Shown here: positions 17,100 to 26,669 of the stretch, in pieces
Position numbering within the stretch: the stretch's first letter is position 1
Layout: every line of letters starts with the position of its first letter
Origin: Pedobacter glucosidilyticus DSM 23534
GTDB taxonomy: Bacteria; Bacteroidota; Bacteroidia; Sphingobacteriales; Sphingobacteriaceae
Reading direction: 5' to 3'
Length of the DNA: 64,000 nt
Assembly (NCBI RefSeq): GCF_000425145.1
Contig: NZ_AULF01000011.1
Span: 1-64,000 of the forward strand
Translations under genes and position numbers: made by a program
The notes under the pieces: model-generated
The model's input: the letters and a program-made list of their open reading frames with translations, nothing else
The model's database searches: none
Told to the model about the DNA's origin: nothing

Positions 17100-19875
17100 A
17101 TTTTATGCTGGCTTTTAATTTCACGCTCTTTACAATCGTATTTTTTTGGAGCTTTAAAATCGCAAAAGAAACGGCCGATTTATTAATGTTATAATTGACT
17201 ATGCCTTTATCAGTTTCGCAAATCAGTTCATAAGAAATCGCGTTTTTTATAGATTTAAAACTCACCAATAGCTTATCATCTTGCTGAGTAAAACCATGAA
17301 CATAGGTATCCTTTTTAAATTCGCCCGCATAAGGTGTCACACTCATCACTTCGCTCCATTGATTTGCCGTTGGATAAAAAACCGGACTTCTAGAAATTTG
17401 ATAATAATAGGTTTGTCCATTTTTTAGATTTGGAACCCTCATCATACTGAAATTATTAGTGCTGATGGTTTTCCAACTTTCCACATCTTTCTCTGAAATT
17501 CCATATCTAATTTTGTAGAGCGCATCGGAATAATAATGGCTGTAACCTACAGCAAAAGCTTCTGACGCCGCTTGTGATTGCCAAATAATTGGAGGAAGAC
17601 TATTAAAGCCCGCTTCAGGCTTAAATATTTTAATTTCTGATGCTTTACTTTCTCCAAAACTATTAGTAGCGGTTAACCAAATTTTATAGGTTTTACCAAT
17701 GATAAGTTGATTAAGGTCTACATAATGATCAGTGGTTGACTCGGTAGACTTCACTACCCCATCTGTTTCATAATAAGCCTTATAAGTTATTGCAAATTCA
17801 TCTCTATCAAAAATGATTCTGGCTGCATTTGACGCTGTAATAAAATGTTTAATTTGAGGCGTTAATGGTTCTCTAAAAAACACCACAGTATCTTTAACAC
17901 TATATCCGGTTGATGATAAAAGTGATACTTTTAAACATACTGCCGTTGATGAAGACCATTTAATTAAAGACTTTACAGCAGCATCACCTGGTTTAATGTC
18001 TTTTAAGGCTATAAATCCAGTTTTTAGATTGATATGATTTACATCTCTAAGTTCCCAAACTAAATTATACCCTTTCAAAGTATATGCTGGAATATCTTGT
18101 TTACTACGAGGTTCTAAAGATATTTCTGCCTCTTCATTCTTAACTTTTATAGCGATAGCCTTTACAGGAGCGTAAAAGTTTTGCATCTGTCTAAAAGCTC
18201 TTTTCTTATTCCTATAAACATCTACAATGCCCCATTGCCTATTTTGATGAACCGGAGTAGCTGTTGCTAAGTTTGGAGACTGATAGGTGCTCCTATAATC
18301 ATTAAATGTCCAGATAGAATAGCCAATGAGATTATTTTTATCGCTTAGCTTATCAACCATTAAAGACTTAAATAGCGTATTATTTGGCGTATCGTAAATC
18401 AAATTATCTGCATGACCACCATACTCCGACATGAAAATAGCTTTATCAGGATAGCGTTTGGTAAGTTCATCCACGGCTTTTTCATAATTACCATATTTAT
18501 TGATATGAACTATATCTCCAAATTGTGCGGCATCATTATCTTGATAATCAGCAGTATGAGACACATAAGCAACTAATCTTGTGCTATCTAACTCTTTTTT
18601 AATGTAAGAGATGATGTTTTTTGTATAGTCATTTACATCTGGAAACTCTTTAAGATTTCCATTCTCGTTACCTACACTCCAACCAATAATACAAGGATGA
18701 TTAAAACTTTGTTGAATAAGTTTTTGAGCAAAAATTTTAGGTTCCTCACTTTTTCCGTTCATAAACTGAGGCCAATTATTAAATTCTGAGATGATGAGCA
18801 TCCCAACTTCATCTAAATAATTAAGTACATCATTAGGAAGAGGACGATGTGAAAGTCTAGCCATGTTTGCTCCTGCGGCTTTCATCAAATCTATATCTTC
18901 TTTATACCTGTAAGCAGGTAAAACGCTTCCAGTAGCTCTATCATCTGCTACCCAATTATAACCGGCTAGTTTTATTTGCTCTCCATTAAGATAAAGCTGT
19001 TGATTTTTAATTTCTACCTTTCTAATTCCAAACCTATCTGTTAAACTTCCTATATCCGTTTTAGCGTATGAAAGCGTTAATTTACTTTCATATAAATTTG
19101 GATGGTCGAAATGCCATAATTTCAAGGATTTAGCGTTTATAGTATGTTTCAATAAAACTTTAATTTCTGATTGTGCTGGTATGTTAATACCCTTTTTATT
19201 GCTTTTGACAGCTTCTTTACCTTCTAAACTAATGAGCTGATTTAAGTTAACAAGCTCGTTTTTAGAGGAGTTATTTTTAATAAAAATAGCAGTTTGTACA
19301 GTAGCAGTTTGTTTGTTTAAATCTGGCTGAGCTATAATTTCTTGACGATGAATAAAAACTGGGTTTCTTTGAGATACTTTTACAAATCGTCTGATGCCAC
19401 CCCAACTCCAATAAGCTCCCCATCCTAAAGTATTATCTATTTCCAAAGTGATTTGATGATTTTCATCAGTAGACAATAAATCTGTTACATCAAAATCTTC
19501 CAGATAATTACCTGCTAAAACATAGCCTACTTTTTTACCATCAATGTAAAGGGTATAGCTCATCCCTATCTCGCCAAGCTCTATAAAAACTCTTTTATTT
19601 TTATCTAAACGATTTAAAGTAAAATCTTTTCTGTACCAGGCCTTACCTTTAAAATTGGCATATTCGTTTTGCAAATCCCACAGGTGCGGAACTTGTACCA
19701 ACTCCCAAGAGCTATCATCAAAAACTTTAGAAAACCATTTTTGCTGCTCGCCCAATTGATTAGGATCTGTTTTAAAGCGCCAATCAGATTTTAAATTAAG
19801 CTCTTGAGCAAAACTTAAAAAAGTTTGTATAAAGCAAAAGAGTACTAAAAGATAAACCTTAACCCTCATCATCAT
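17089..19875 (-). CDS. GH2-family exported beta-glycosidase
   Basis: The protein has 928 residues from the ATG at 19875, chosen because MMMRVKVYLLVLFCFIQ is a good signal peptide and abuts the symporter stop; the longer frame overlaps that gene. GH2 layout is clear: sugar-binding jelly-roll (LNLKSDWRF to about 170), immunoglobulin-like domain, then a TIM barrel with acid/base Glu404 in GWSVGNENG and nucleophile Glu484 in FMSEYGG. The last 300 residues contain fibronectin-III-like repeats. A beta-galactosidase- or beta-glucuronidase-like exo-activity on GH16 products is likely. It lies in the first LacI-controlled operon. Confidence 0.9.
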   Translation of the reverse strand: MMMRVKVYLLVLFCFIQTFLSFAQELNLKSDWRFKTDPNQLGEQQKWFSKVFDDSSWELVQVPHLWDLQNEYANFKGKAWYRKDFTLNRLDKNKRVFIELGEIGMSYTLYIDGKKVGYVLAGNYLEDFDVTDLLSTDENHQITLEIDNTLGWGAYWSWGGIRRFVKVSQRNPVFIHRQEIIAQPDLNKQTATVQTAIFIKNNSSKNELVNLNQLISLEGKEAVKSNKKGINIPAQSEIKVLLKHTINAKSLKLWHFDHPNLYESKLTLSYAKTDIGSLTDRFGIRKVEIKNQQLYLNGEQIKLAGYNWVADDRATGSVLPAYRYKEDIDLMKAAGANMARLSHRPLPNDVLNYLDEVGMLIISEFNNWPQFMNGKSEEPKIFAQKLIQQSFNHPCIIGWSVGNENGNLKEFPDVNDYTKNIISYIKKELDSTRLVAYVSHTADYQDNDAAQFGDIVHINKYGNYEKAVDELTKRYPDKAIFMSEYGGHADNLIYDTPNNTLFKSLMVDKLSDKNNLIGYSIWTFNDYRSTYQSPNLATATPVHQNRQWGIVDVYRNKKRAFRQMQNFYAPVKAIAIKVKNEEAEISLEPRSKQDIPAYTLKGYNLVWELRDVNHINLKTGFIALKDIKPGDAAVKSLIKWSSSTAVCLKVSLLSSTGYSVKDTVVFFREPLTPQIKHFITASNAARIIFDRDEFAITYKAYYETDGVVKSTESTTDHYVDLNQLIIGKTYKIWLTATNSFGESKASEIKIFKPEAGFNSLPPIIWQSQAASEAFAVGYSHYYSDALYKIRYGISEKDVESWKTISTNNFSMMRVPNLKNGQTYYYQISRSPVFYPTANQWSEVMSVTPYAGEFKKDTYVHGFTQQDDKLLVSFKSIKNAISYELICETDKGIVNYNINKSAVSFAILKLQKNTIVKSVKLKASIKYEN

Positions 19876-19876
19876 G

Positions 19877-21541
19877 TTATTTTTTTCTTGAAACGTAAAT
19901 AATCCATAAAGCGGCAACAAAAATTACAGCGCCAACAGTTGATACTATAGTGGCATAATTATTTGCTAAATAGCCCAAAATACTGATACCTATCCCTACA
20001 AAAGCCATAGACAAACCTATTACCCTTACACCAAATAAATTCTGACTAACAGCTTCATCATGAGTTTCTTGAGATACAGCAACTGATACATTAACCTCTT
20101 GCTGCATAGCTAAATATTTTCCGGAAACCAGATTTTTAGATTTATAGTAAAATTCAAATACCAGCATTACAAAGGTTGGAATACCCATACCTAAAGCAGT
20201 TTCCCATGCTCTATTGAGCTTTAAGTCTAGTAAAGAAGGGCTTATCACTTTAAAGAAAAAGTTAATACTTAAGGCCAATAAGGTTGCCGTTACAACAGCC
20301 AAGCCTGTAGATCTTTTAGAGAATAAACTCCAAATGATAGGTGCAAAAAGAGCTCCACCTGCTATAGAAGCTGTACTTAAAACTACTTCTACAATACCGC
20401 CTGCGCTTGGTATCCAAATGGCTACTAAAATGGTAAGAATGCCAAATAATAAGGTAAAAAATCGGGCTATAAAAATAACTTCTTTATCACCAGCTGCGGG
20501 TCTTATTAAATTTTTATAAATATCTTGTGCAAATACTGTAGCGGCCATATTAATAGTGGTATTTGCTTTACTAGATGTTGCAGAAATCATCCCAGCTAAA
20601 ACCAAACCTATTAAACCTGCTGGCATAACGGTTTGTATCAACATCATGTAAGCACCTTCTGTTTCTAAACCTGTTAAAGATGGATTGATGATTCTATAAA
20701 TCATCGGTGGCAGCATCCAAATAAGCGGGCTAAACAAGTATAAAATGGTAAAAATACCTGATACCTTTTTAGCATTCTTAACATCAGAAACACTTGTGTA
20801 ACGCTGTACATAAGACCAATTGCCTCCTATATAAAAGGTTTGATAAGCAATAAAAGCCAGCATAAACTCAAAAGTATATTCCTGATTAAAAGGCTCAAAA
20901 AATCCTGTTGGAGCTTTCTCTATCAGGTTTGATATACCACCGATATTGTCTAAAGCAATAGGAATAACAATAATAACAGCTGCTGATAGTATTACAAATT
21001 GCACTACATCTGTTACCAAAACAGCCCATAAACCACCAGCTGCGGTATATAAAACAATAATTAAACCTATACCAATGATACATTCGTTTAATGTAAAAGG
21101 TGTAGCTACATATACCATTTTACCCACCGGATATAAAACTGCAGCTGTAGTAAATAAGCTTAAAAGTAAAGTTAAGTAAGTGTAAAACTGCTTTTCTTTA
21201 GATCCAAACCTTTTCCCCATATACTCAGCAGCAGTAGCAACACCTGTTTTCTTCCATTTTCCGGCAATAAAAATGGTTACAATTAAGCCACTTATGGCCA
21301 TGGTAAGTTGTATCACATTAGCAACTAAACCGCTACTGTAAGCTATAGAACCCCAAACTACAAAAGTTCCAGCAGAGAAATAACTGATAAAAAGTGATAA
21401 GCCGTTAATCCACCATGGTGTCTCACCTCCTGCTTCAAAAAATGCCTGTCCGCTTTTACTTCCTACTCTAGTAAACGTTAAGCCTATAGCAAAAATGAGT
21501 AAGGCAAAAACTGCCATTACCACAAAATCTAGTTGCGCCAT
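19877..21541 (-). CDS. SSS-family sodium:solute symporter
   Basis: The 554-residue inner-membrane protein has about 13-14 hydrophobic helices, beginning LDFVVMAVFALLIFAIGLTF. It carries SSS signatures such as GGETPWWINGLSLFISYFSAGTFVVWG near the N-terminus and a conserved GLVLAGMISATSSKANTTINMAA stretch. It probably takes the monosaccharide or small oligosaccharide from the periplasm using the Na+ gradient. Its stop is one base before the GH2 ATG, and the FAD oxidoreductase is 29 bp upstream, so all three are one operon. Confidence 0.93.
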   Translation of the reverse strand: MAQLDFVVMAVFALLIFAIGLTFTRVGSKSGQAFFEAGGETPWWINGLSLFISYFSAGTFVVWGSIAYSSGLVANVIQLTMAISGLIVTIFIAGKWKKTGVATAAEYMGKRFGSKEKQFYTYLTLLLSLFTTAAVLYPVGKMVYVATPFTLNECIIGIGLIIVLYTAAGGLWAVLVTDVVQFVILSAAVIIVIPIALDNIGGISNLIEKAPTGFFEPFNQEYTFEFMLAFIAYQTFYIGGNWSYVQRYTSVSDVKNAKKVSGIFTILYLFSPLIWMLPPMIYRIINPSLTGLETEGAYMMLIQTVMPAGLIGLVLAGMISATSSKANTTINMAATVFAQDIYKNLIRPAAGDKEVIFIARFFTLLFGILTILVAIWIPSAGGIVEVVLSTASIAGGALFAPIIWSLFSKRSTGLAVVTATLLALSINFFFKVISPSLLDLKLNRAWETALGMGIPTFVMLVFEFYYKSKNLVSGKYLAMQQEVNVSVAVSQETHDEAVSQNLFGVRVIGLSMAFVGIGISILGYLANNYATIVSTVGAVIFVAALWIIYVSRKK

Positions 21542-21570
21542 TAATGTATATGTTTATAATTTAAGTTTAA

Positions 21571-23850
21571 TTATGCTTTATAACATCTTACTCCAAACAA
21601 AGATGCAGGCACCTGTGGAGATGGGTGTTGTAAAATTATATGTAATGAAGATGTTTGCAAAACTTCTTCAAAACGAATGGTATTTACAGTTTGATAATTA
21701 TCTTTTTTCTCAAAAACTACTAAACCTTTATCATCTTTGATGATATAATTTCTTACACAAAATGGCATAACATCTTCTGGATGCCCCATCAATACGCTTT
21801 CCATCGGATGGTCAAAATCGGTATCAAAAAATAAATCTATTTGTTTGATAGCCTCAGGCTTTTCCCAAGTTATGGTTATGGATGGTTTTTCATCCGTTAA
21901 AGATGCTACCCAAGCGTTAGGCTGTACAGACGGCCTATAAATACCTGTTTTTATATTTTCTTTATCAAAAGCTGTTATTGAAGGGTCAAATCTTAAAGCT
22001 AAGTTATGGCCTTCTGGTCTTCTCTGCGGACACCAAAATTCAAATTCATCTACACCAATATCTTCTGAAGGTGTTTGTTTTCCAAAATTGGATACTGCCT
22101 TGTTAACCGCGTTGAAAACAGATAAGACTCCGGTTATTCTCTTTTCTGAAAAATAAATTTTAAGCTCTGGATTCTTTTTAAAAACAATAAAAGCGTATTG
22201 CTCTTGAGTTATTGTTTCATCAAAATCTATCAAGACTTCTTGTTGGCCAGCTTTAACAGCGATGGTTTTGCTTTGTAAGATATCATCAGGGGTAAAATTT
22301 CCTAGTTTAGTACTTAATCTTAATTCTACTTCCAAATGAGTATCAGCCATGGCATATACTTGGAGGTACATACTTGGAATACGACCAACCTTTAGAGGTA
22401 CCATTTGCGCCATAGACCAATCCATACTCTTTAATATATCTGCAGATAGACTATCTAAACTTAGCGTACTTGATACAGCAATTTGAGAAGATTGAACCAA
22501 ATCATCTTGAGCTTGATGTAGAACACCAGGAATATGATGACCTGTTTTTAAAAGCTCTTGCTGCAATTCTTCAAGATGATTTTTCTCTAAGATTTCTTTT
22601 GGTGATACTTTATGTTTTAAAGCAATTTTAGCAGCCATACCAATTGCCTGGCCAATATGTGCGCCAGTTGCCATTACCCTAGTAGAAGCAAAAGCCACAT
22701 GGGTTGCGCTAATAATTCTTCCTGCTAAAAACAAGTTACTAATATTTTTACTGTATAAACTCCTAAATGGAATTTGATAAACACCTTTAGCATGCCATTG
22801 ATTACAACCTGGCTTTTCACTAAAAACGCCATCTGCTGGGTGTAAATCAATAGACCAACCGCCATAAGCAACAGCATCAAAATGTGTTCTTTGCTCAACA
22901 ACATCTTGTTGTTTGATGATATAATCACCTTCAAATCTTCTGCTTTCTCTCTTACCAGGGATGGCACCAACCCATTCTAAAGTTAAGTTTTCTGCATCAG
23001 GAAAATTGCCTGAATTTTTGATATAATTCCATACACCATAAACAACCTTCCATAATTCCCATTTAATTTCTTCAGTATCATGAACGGTATCTAGCCTGCC
23101 TCCGTATTCTAACCACCATAGCCTACAGCCATAATCTTTAGAGCTAAAATTTCTAAAACGTGGAATTTTGGTAATATCAGTTAAAGCAAATTCGGGCGGA
23201 CTAAACTTTACTGGCTTACCCACATCTTTGCTGTAGAAATAAATACTATGACCAAGAAGCTCACCATATTCTTTTGCAGGCGCAAATTTCTCCCCAAACT
23301 CTTCCATACTTTCTGCGCCCATTCTAAAAGCCGCACCAGAAAGGAAACCTATAATTCCGTCTCCAGATGCATCACAATAATAATTAGCTTTAAACTCATA
23401 CTCGGTAGAGTTTTGGCTACAAAATGCTTTTACTGATGATATTTCTTGAGGAGAAGATTTATCTAAATCGTAAACTACTGTATTCAAAAACAATTGAATA
23501 TTAGGTTCAGAAACAACTTTATCAAGTAAGATGGTATCAAATATTAAAGGATTTCCTTCTTTATTCTTATATGTGTTCTCTACTAATATTTCATCTATAA
23601 CACCACCTTCTCTAGACCAACGATTGTTATTACCTAAGTGTGAAGTTGCACCTAAAATCCATAACCTAACCTCGCTACTAGAATTACCTCCCAGAACCGG
23701 ACGATCTTGTACTAAAACTACTTTAACACCTACCCTAGCAGCTGTAATAGCAGCACAAACTCCTGACAGTCCACCTCCAACAACTAATAAATCAGCTTGG
23801 ATTGTTTTTTTTAACAAACTCCGTTTTATCTCAGAATCTCCCTTAATCAT
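21571..23850 (-). CDS. FAD-dependent oxidoreductase (FAD_oxidored/PF12831 type)
   Basis: The 759-residue protein has a Rossmann FAD-binding motif VVGGGLSGVCAAI (about residues 22-35), then the VLVQDRPVLGGNSSSEVRLW motif typical of the PF12831 family that is frequent in Bacteroidota and Planctomycetota glycan loci. FLAGRIISATHVAFASTRVM forms the second FAD contact. There is no signal peptide, so it is cytoplasmic. The C-terminal 200 residues form a beta-rich region. It is the first gene of the six-gene operon with the symporter, so it may oxidise an internalised sugar. The substrate is unknown. Confidence 0.85.
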   Translation of the reverse strand: MIKGDSEIKRSLLKKTIQADLLVVGGGLSGVCAAITAARVGVKVVLVQDRPVLGGNSSSEVRLWILGATSHLGNNNRWSREGGVIDEILVENTYKNKEGNPLIFDTILLDKVVSEPNIQLFLNTVVYDLDKSSPQEISSVKAFCSQNSTEYEFKANYYCDASGDGIIGFLSGAAFRMGAESMEEFGEKFAPAKEYGELLGHSIYFYSKDVGKPVKFSPPEFALTDITKIPRFRNFSSKDYGCRLWWLEYGGRLDTVHDTEEIKWELWKVVYGVWNYIKNSGNFPDAENLTLEWVGAIPGKRESRRFEGDYIIKQQDVVEQRTHFDAVAYGGWSIDLHPADGVFSEKPGCNQWHAKGVYQIPFRSLYSKNISNLFLAGRIISATHVAFASTRVMATGAHIGQAIGMAAKIALKHKVSPKEILEKNHLEELQQELLKTGHHIPGVLHQAQDDLVQSSQIAVSSTLSLDSLSADILKSMDWSMAQMVPLKVGRIPSMYLQVYAMADTHLEVELRLSTKLGNFTPDDILQSKTIAVKAGQQEVLIDFDETITQEQYAFIVFKKNPELKIYFSEKRITGVLSVFNAVNKAVSNFGKQTPSEDIGVDEFEFWCPQRRPEGHNLALRFDPSITAFDKENIKTGIYRPSVQPNAWVASLTDEKPSITITWEKPEAIKQIDLFFDTDFDHPMESVLMGHPEDVMPFCVRNYIIKDDKGLVVFEKKDNYQTVNTIRFEEVLQTSSLHIILQHPSPQVPASLFGVRCYKA

Positions 23851-23901
23851 ATAATTTGAATCTATTTAGGTTTTGGTTTAATAACCTTAAGCTTATTTGT
23901 T

Positions 23902-23909
23902 CAAATCTA
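23902..23909 (-). promoter_or_regulatory. -7 element of the oxidoreductase-to-GH16 operon
   Basis: The minus strand reads TAGATTTG, a perfect TAnnTTTG match, about 51 bases before the ATG at 23850 and 57 bp from the nearer operator centre. No TTTG -33 element is visible. Confidence 0.65.
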
Positions 23910-23954
23910 TTTTATATCACCTATAAAAAATCATGTTTAGAAAGAAGCTGAAAT

Positions 23955-23988
23955 TTGGGAACATTCCCAATTACGGGAACATTCCCAA
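23955..23988. promoter_or_regulatory. Paired LacI-family operator, copy 3 (divergent region)
   Basis: TTGGGAACATTCCCAA (23955-23970) and ACGGGAACATTCCCAA (23973-23988) have centres 18 bp apart. They lie between the divergent oxidoreductase operon and the LacI-family gene, so they could also autoregulate the regulator, whose possible -7 is TAAATTTA at 24052-24059. Confidence 0.88.
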
Positions 23989-24085
23989 TTGAAAATTTTT
24001 ATTCTCTACTATTTCTGTCCCAATTAAAAGAGAACAATTAAGTTTTTAAACTAAATTTAGCTAACCAATTATAACTATATTCAAA

Positions 24086-25102
24086 ATGAAAAGTCGTCAG
24101 GTAACCATTATAGATATTGCTAAGGCTTTAAATATCTCTAAATCTACGGTATCTAGAGCTCTTACAAATCATCCCAATATTAATCCTGAAACTAAAAAGG
24201 CAGTGTTAGAACTTGCGCAGGAAATGGATTATCAAAGGAATATGCTATCCATTAGTTTGGTTACTAATAAAACCAATACTATTGGCATTATAGTACCAGA
24301 ATTGGTGAACTCTTATTTCTCCAGAGTGATTATAGGCAGTCAAGAAGCTGCTTATAGAGCTGGCTATAATGTTATTATTTGCCAATCTAATGAGAATTAT
24401 GACCAAGAAATTAGCAATGTTAATATTATGCTAAGTAGCCGGGTTGATGGTGTATTGGTATCTATGACAAAAGAAACTCGAAATTTTGATCATCTTAAAA
24501 GATTTGAAAAAAAAGGAATTCCCATTGTATTTTTTAATCGTGTTTGCGATGAGATGATAGTTCCTAAAGTTATTGTTGATGATTTTGAGGGTGCATTTAA
24601 ATTAACCGAACATCTAATAGAAATAGGAAAAAGACGGATAGCGCATCTAGCTGGTCCAGACAATCTCATCATCAGTAGAAAAAGGAAAGAAGGTTATCTA
24701 GCCGCTTTAAAAAAGCATCAAATAGACATTGATGAGGAATTGATTATCCCTTATGATTTAAATCTAGATAAAGTTAAAATTTATGTCAACCACTTAATTA
24801 ATTTACCTAATAAACCAGATGCTATTTTTGCTATTAATGATCCTACCGCTATAGAAGTTATTCAGATACTTAAATCTAAAAAAATAAGAATACCAACAGA
24901 TATCGCCGTAGCTGGCTTTAGTAATGATAATTATTCGGCCTTTATAGACCCTCCTTTAACAACAGTTGCGCAACCTGTAGAGGAAATAGGGAAAGTTGCT
25001 ACAGAACTTTTGATAGACCAAATTAATAGAGATGTTAAAGACTGGAAAGCTATCACTAAGATGCTTGATACTCAACTGGTTATTAGAAATTCTACTCAAT
25101 AA
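24086..25102 (+). CDS. LacI-family transcriptional regulator of the adjacent PUL
   Basis: The 338-residue protein has an N-terminal LacI helix-turn-helix (TIIDIAKALNISKSTVSRAL, about 7-26) and hinge region. A periplasmic-binding-protein-like effector domain (TNTIGIIVPELVNSYFSRVI onward) follows, including the usual DAIFAINDPTAIEV and VAVAGFSND-type segments. It is the only regulator in this PUL and is divergent from it. Three operator pairs of LacI type precede the three enzyme units, making it the clear candidate to bind them, with a pathway sugar as effector. The effector and the sign of regulation are inferred only. Confidence 0.93.
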   Translation: MKSRQVTIIDIAKALNISKSTVSRALTNHPNINPETKKAVLELAQEMDYQRNMLSISLVTNKTNTIGIIVPELVNSYFSRVIIGSQEAAYRAGYNVIICQSNENYDQEISNVNIMLSSRVDGVLVSMTKETRNFDHLKRFEKKGIPIVFFNRVCDEMIVPKVIVDDFEGAFKLTEHLIEIGKRRIAHLAGPDNLIISRKRKEGYLAALKKHQIDIDEELIIPYDLNLDKVKIYVNHLINLPNKPDAIFAINDPTAIEVIQILKSKKIRIPTDIAVAGFSNDNYSAFIDPPLTTVAQPVEEIGKVATELLIDQINRDVKDWKAITKMLDTQLVIRNSTQ

Positions 25103-25251
25103 TTTTCTTACAACAGGAAACATAAACATGATATAGATGATTAATCTCTTATATTGAGGATCATATTAAATGATAAAAACCCTTGGATTATGGAGATTGT
25201 TTGTAAATCTCGAATAAACCAAAGGTTTCTATAAATTATGCAAACAACTGT

Positions 25252-26493
25252 TTAAGCTACTTTTAAATTATCCGTTATAAGTTGAGTTTCTGATACCTGA
25301 AGAACTTCAACTTTTTCATTTTTAGCTGATTTCTTACTTAGTATATTAAGATAAACATATCCAGCGCCTGCTGATATTAATGATGCTATCAAAATACAGA
25401 ATTTAGCTTCTAGCTGAAATAAAGGTGATGAAAATGATAAGAGCGATACAAAAATAGACATGGTAAAACCTATTCCGCCCAACATCCCAACACCTATAAC
25501 CTGTTTCCAGCTCGCTAATCTTGGTTTTTTAGCTACTTTAAGTTTTACTGCAATCCAAGAAGCTAGAGTAATACCAAGAGGTTTTCCGATAAATAAACCA
25601 GCTATGATACCTAAACCTAAAGGACTAAATACCCCATCTAACATTGCTGATTCAAACCTAATATTGGTATTCACAAATGCGAACAAAGGAATAATCACAT
25701 AACCTACTGGTTTGCTTAAAGCATGTTCTAATTTTTCCATTGGAGAATATTTTCTTTTCTCGCTTGTTGCAGGAATGGCAATAGCTGTTAGTACACCTGC
25801 GATAGTAGCGTGTATACCGCTATGATGTATAAAGTACCATAAAGCTAAACCTGGTATGATATAAAATACTACTTTTCTAACACCAAAATAATTTAAAGAC
25901 ATTTGGAAAGCAAAAACACCTAAAGCTAATAATAAGTAGTTAAAATGAATATCTGAAGTATAAAATAAAGCAATTACTACGATGGCTCCTAAATCATCTA
26001 CAATAGCTAAAGCTGTTAAAAATATCTTCAAGGAGTTTGGAACTCTGTTCCCTAAAACAGCTAATATTCCAATAGCAAAAGCAATGTCTGTAGCCATTGG
26101 AATTCCCCATCCTCCTTCTGTTTTTGCACCATAATTAAACAAAAAATATAACGTTGCTGGCATTAACATACCACCTAATGCCGCTATAATAGGTAAAAAA
26201 GCTTGTTTAACAGATTTTAACTCTCCATCTACTATTTCCCTCTTTATTTCTAGCCCTACATATAGAAAAAAAACAGCCATCAGACCATCATTTATCCAAC
26301 TTAAGGTGCTATATTTTAAATCTAATCCAAAACCTTCAAAACCAAATTCAAAATTTAATAAGTTAATTAAATAATCACCTAATAAGGTGTTAGCTACTAA
26401 AATAGAAAGAACCATACATAAAATAAGTATAATCCCACCTTTAGACTCAGCTTCTATGAATTTTTTATAGATATTTTGGCTTAATTTTCTCAT
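25252..26493 (-). CDS. nhaA: NhaA-type Na+/H+ antiporter, copy 1
   Basis: The 413-residue membrane protein has about 11-12 helices. The NhaA signature TALAIVDDLGAIVVIALFY contains the two transport Asp residues, and WGIPMATDIAFAIGIL and INDGLMAVFFLYVGLEIKRE are also typical. It exports Na+ in exchange for protons. A second nhaA lies 176 bp upstream, separated by a terminator, so the two are probably transcribed separately. It carries a longer charged C-terminal tail than its paralogue. Confidence 0.95.
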   Translation of the reverse strand: MRKLSQNIYKKFIEAESKGGIILILCMVLSILVANTLLGDYLINLLNFEFGFEGFGLDLKYSTLSWINDGLMAVFFLYVGLEIKREIVDGELKSVKQAFLPIIAALGGMLMPATLYFLFNYGAKTEGGWGIPMATDIAFAIGILAVLGNRVPNSLKIFLTALAIVDDLGAIVVIALFYTSDIHFNYLLLALGVFAFQMSLNYFGVRKVVFYIIPGLALWYFIHHSGIHATIAGVLTAIAIPATSEKRKYSPMEKLEHALSKPVGYVIIPLFAFVNTNIRFESAMLDGVFSPLGLGIIAGLFIGKPLGITLASWIAVKLKVAKKPRLASWKQVIGVGMLGGIGFTMSIFVSLLSFSSPLFQLEAKFCILIASLISAGAGYVYLNILSKKSAKNEKVEVLQVSETQLITDNLKVA

Positions 26494-26616
26494 TTCTCTA
26501 TAATTTTAATGTTTATATTGATTTTTTCATTACAAATAAACAAAAATTTCATAAAAAATACTCAACAAACCCATTAATACAATAATTTTTATTAAAATAA
26601 CAAAAAAATAAAACAA

Positions 26617-26641
26617 AAAAAGCTAGAAATTCTAGCTTTTT
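26617..26641 (-). terminator. Intrinsic terminator between the two nhaA genes
   Basis: The stem AAAAAGCTAGAA / TTCTAGCTTTTT has one unpaired base and T-runs on either strand. It lies 29 bp downstream of the stop of nhaA copy 2. Confidence 0.85.
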
Positions 26642-26669
26642 CAAAATTATACTTGTAAAATTTCAATTT

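Noticed and set aside
20214-20519. Plus-strand open frame of about 100 codons inside the symporter gene
   Set aside because: It is the antisense shadow of hydrophobic helices and has no recognisable product.
337-24085. Hybrid two-component regulator or ECF/FecR control of PUL 1
   Set aside because: No such genes are in the locus, and the operator pairs with a LacI-family gene account for regulation.
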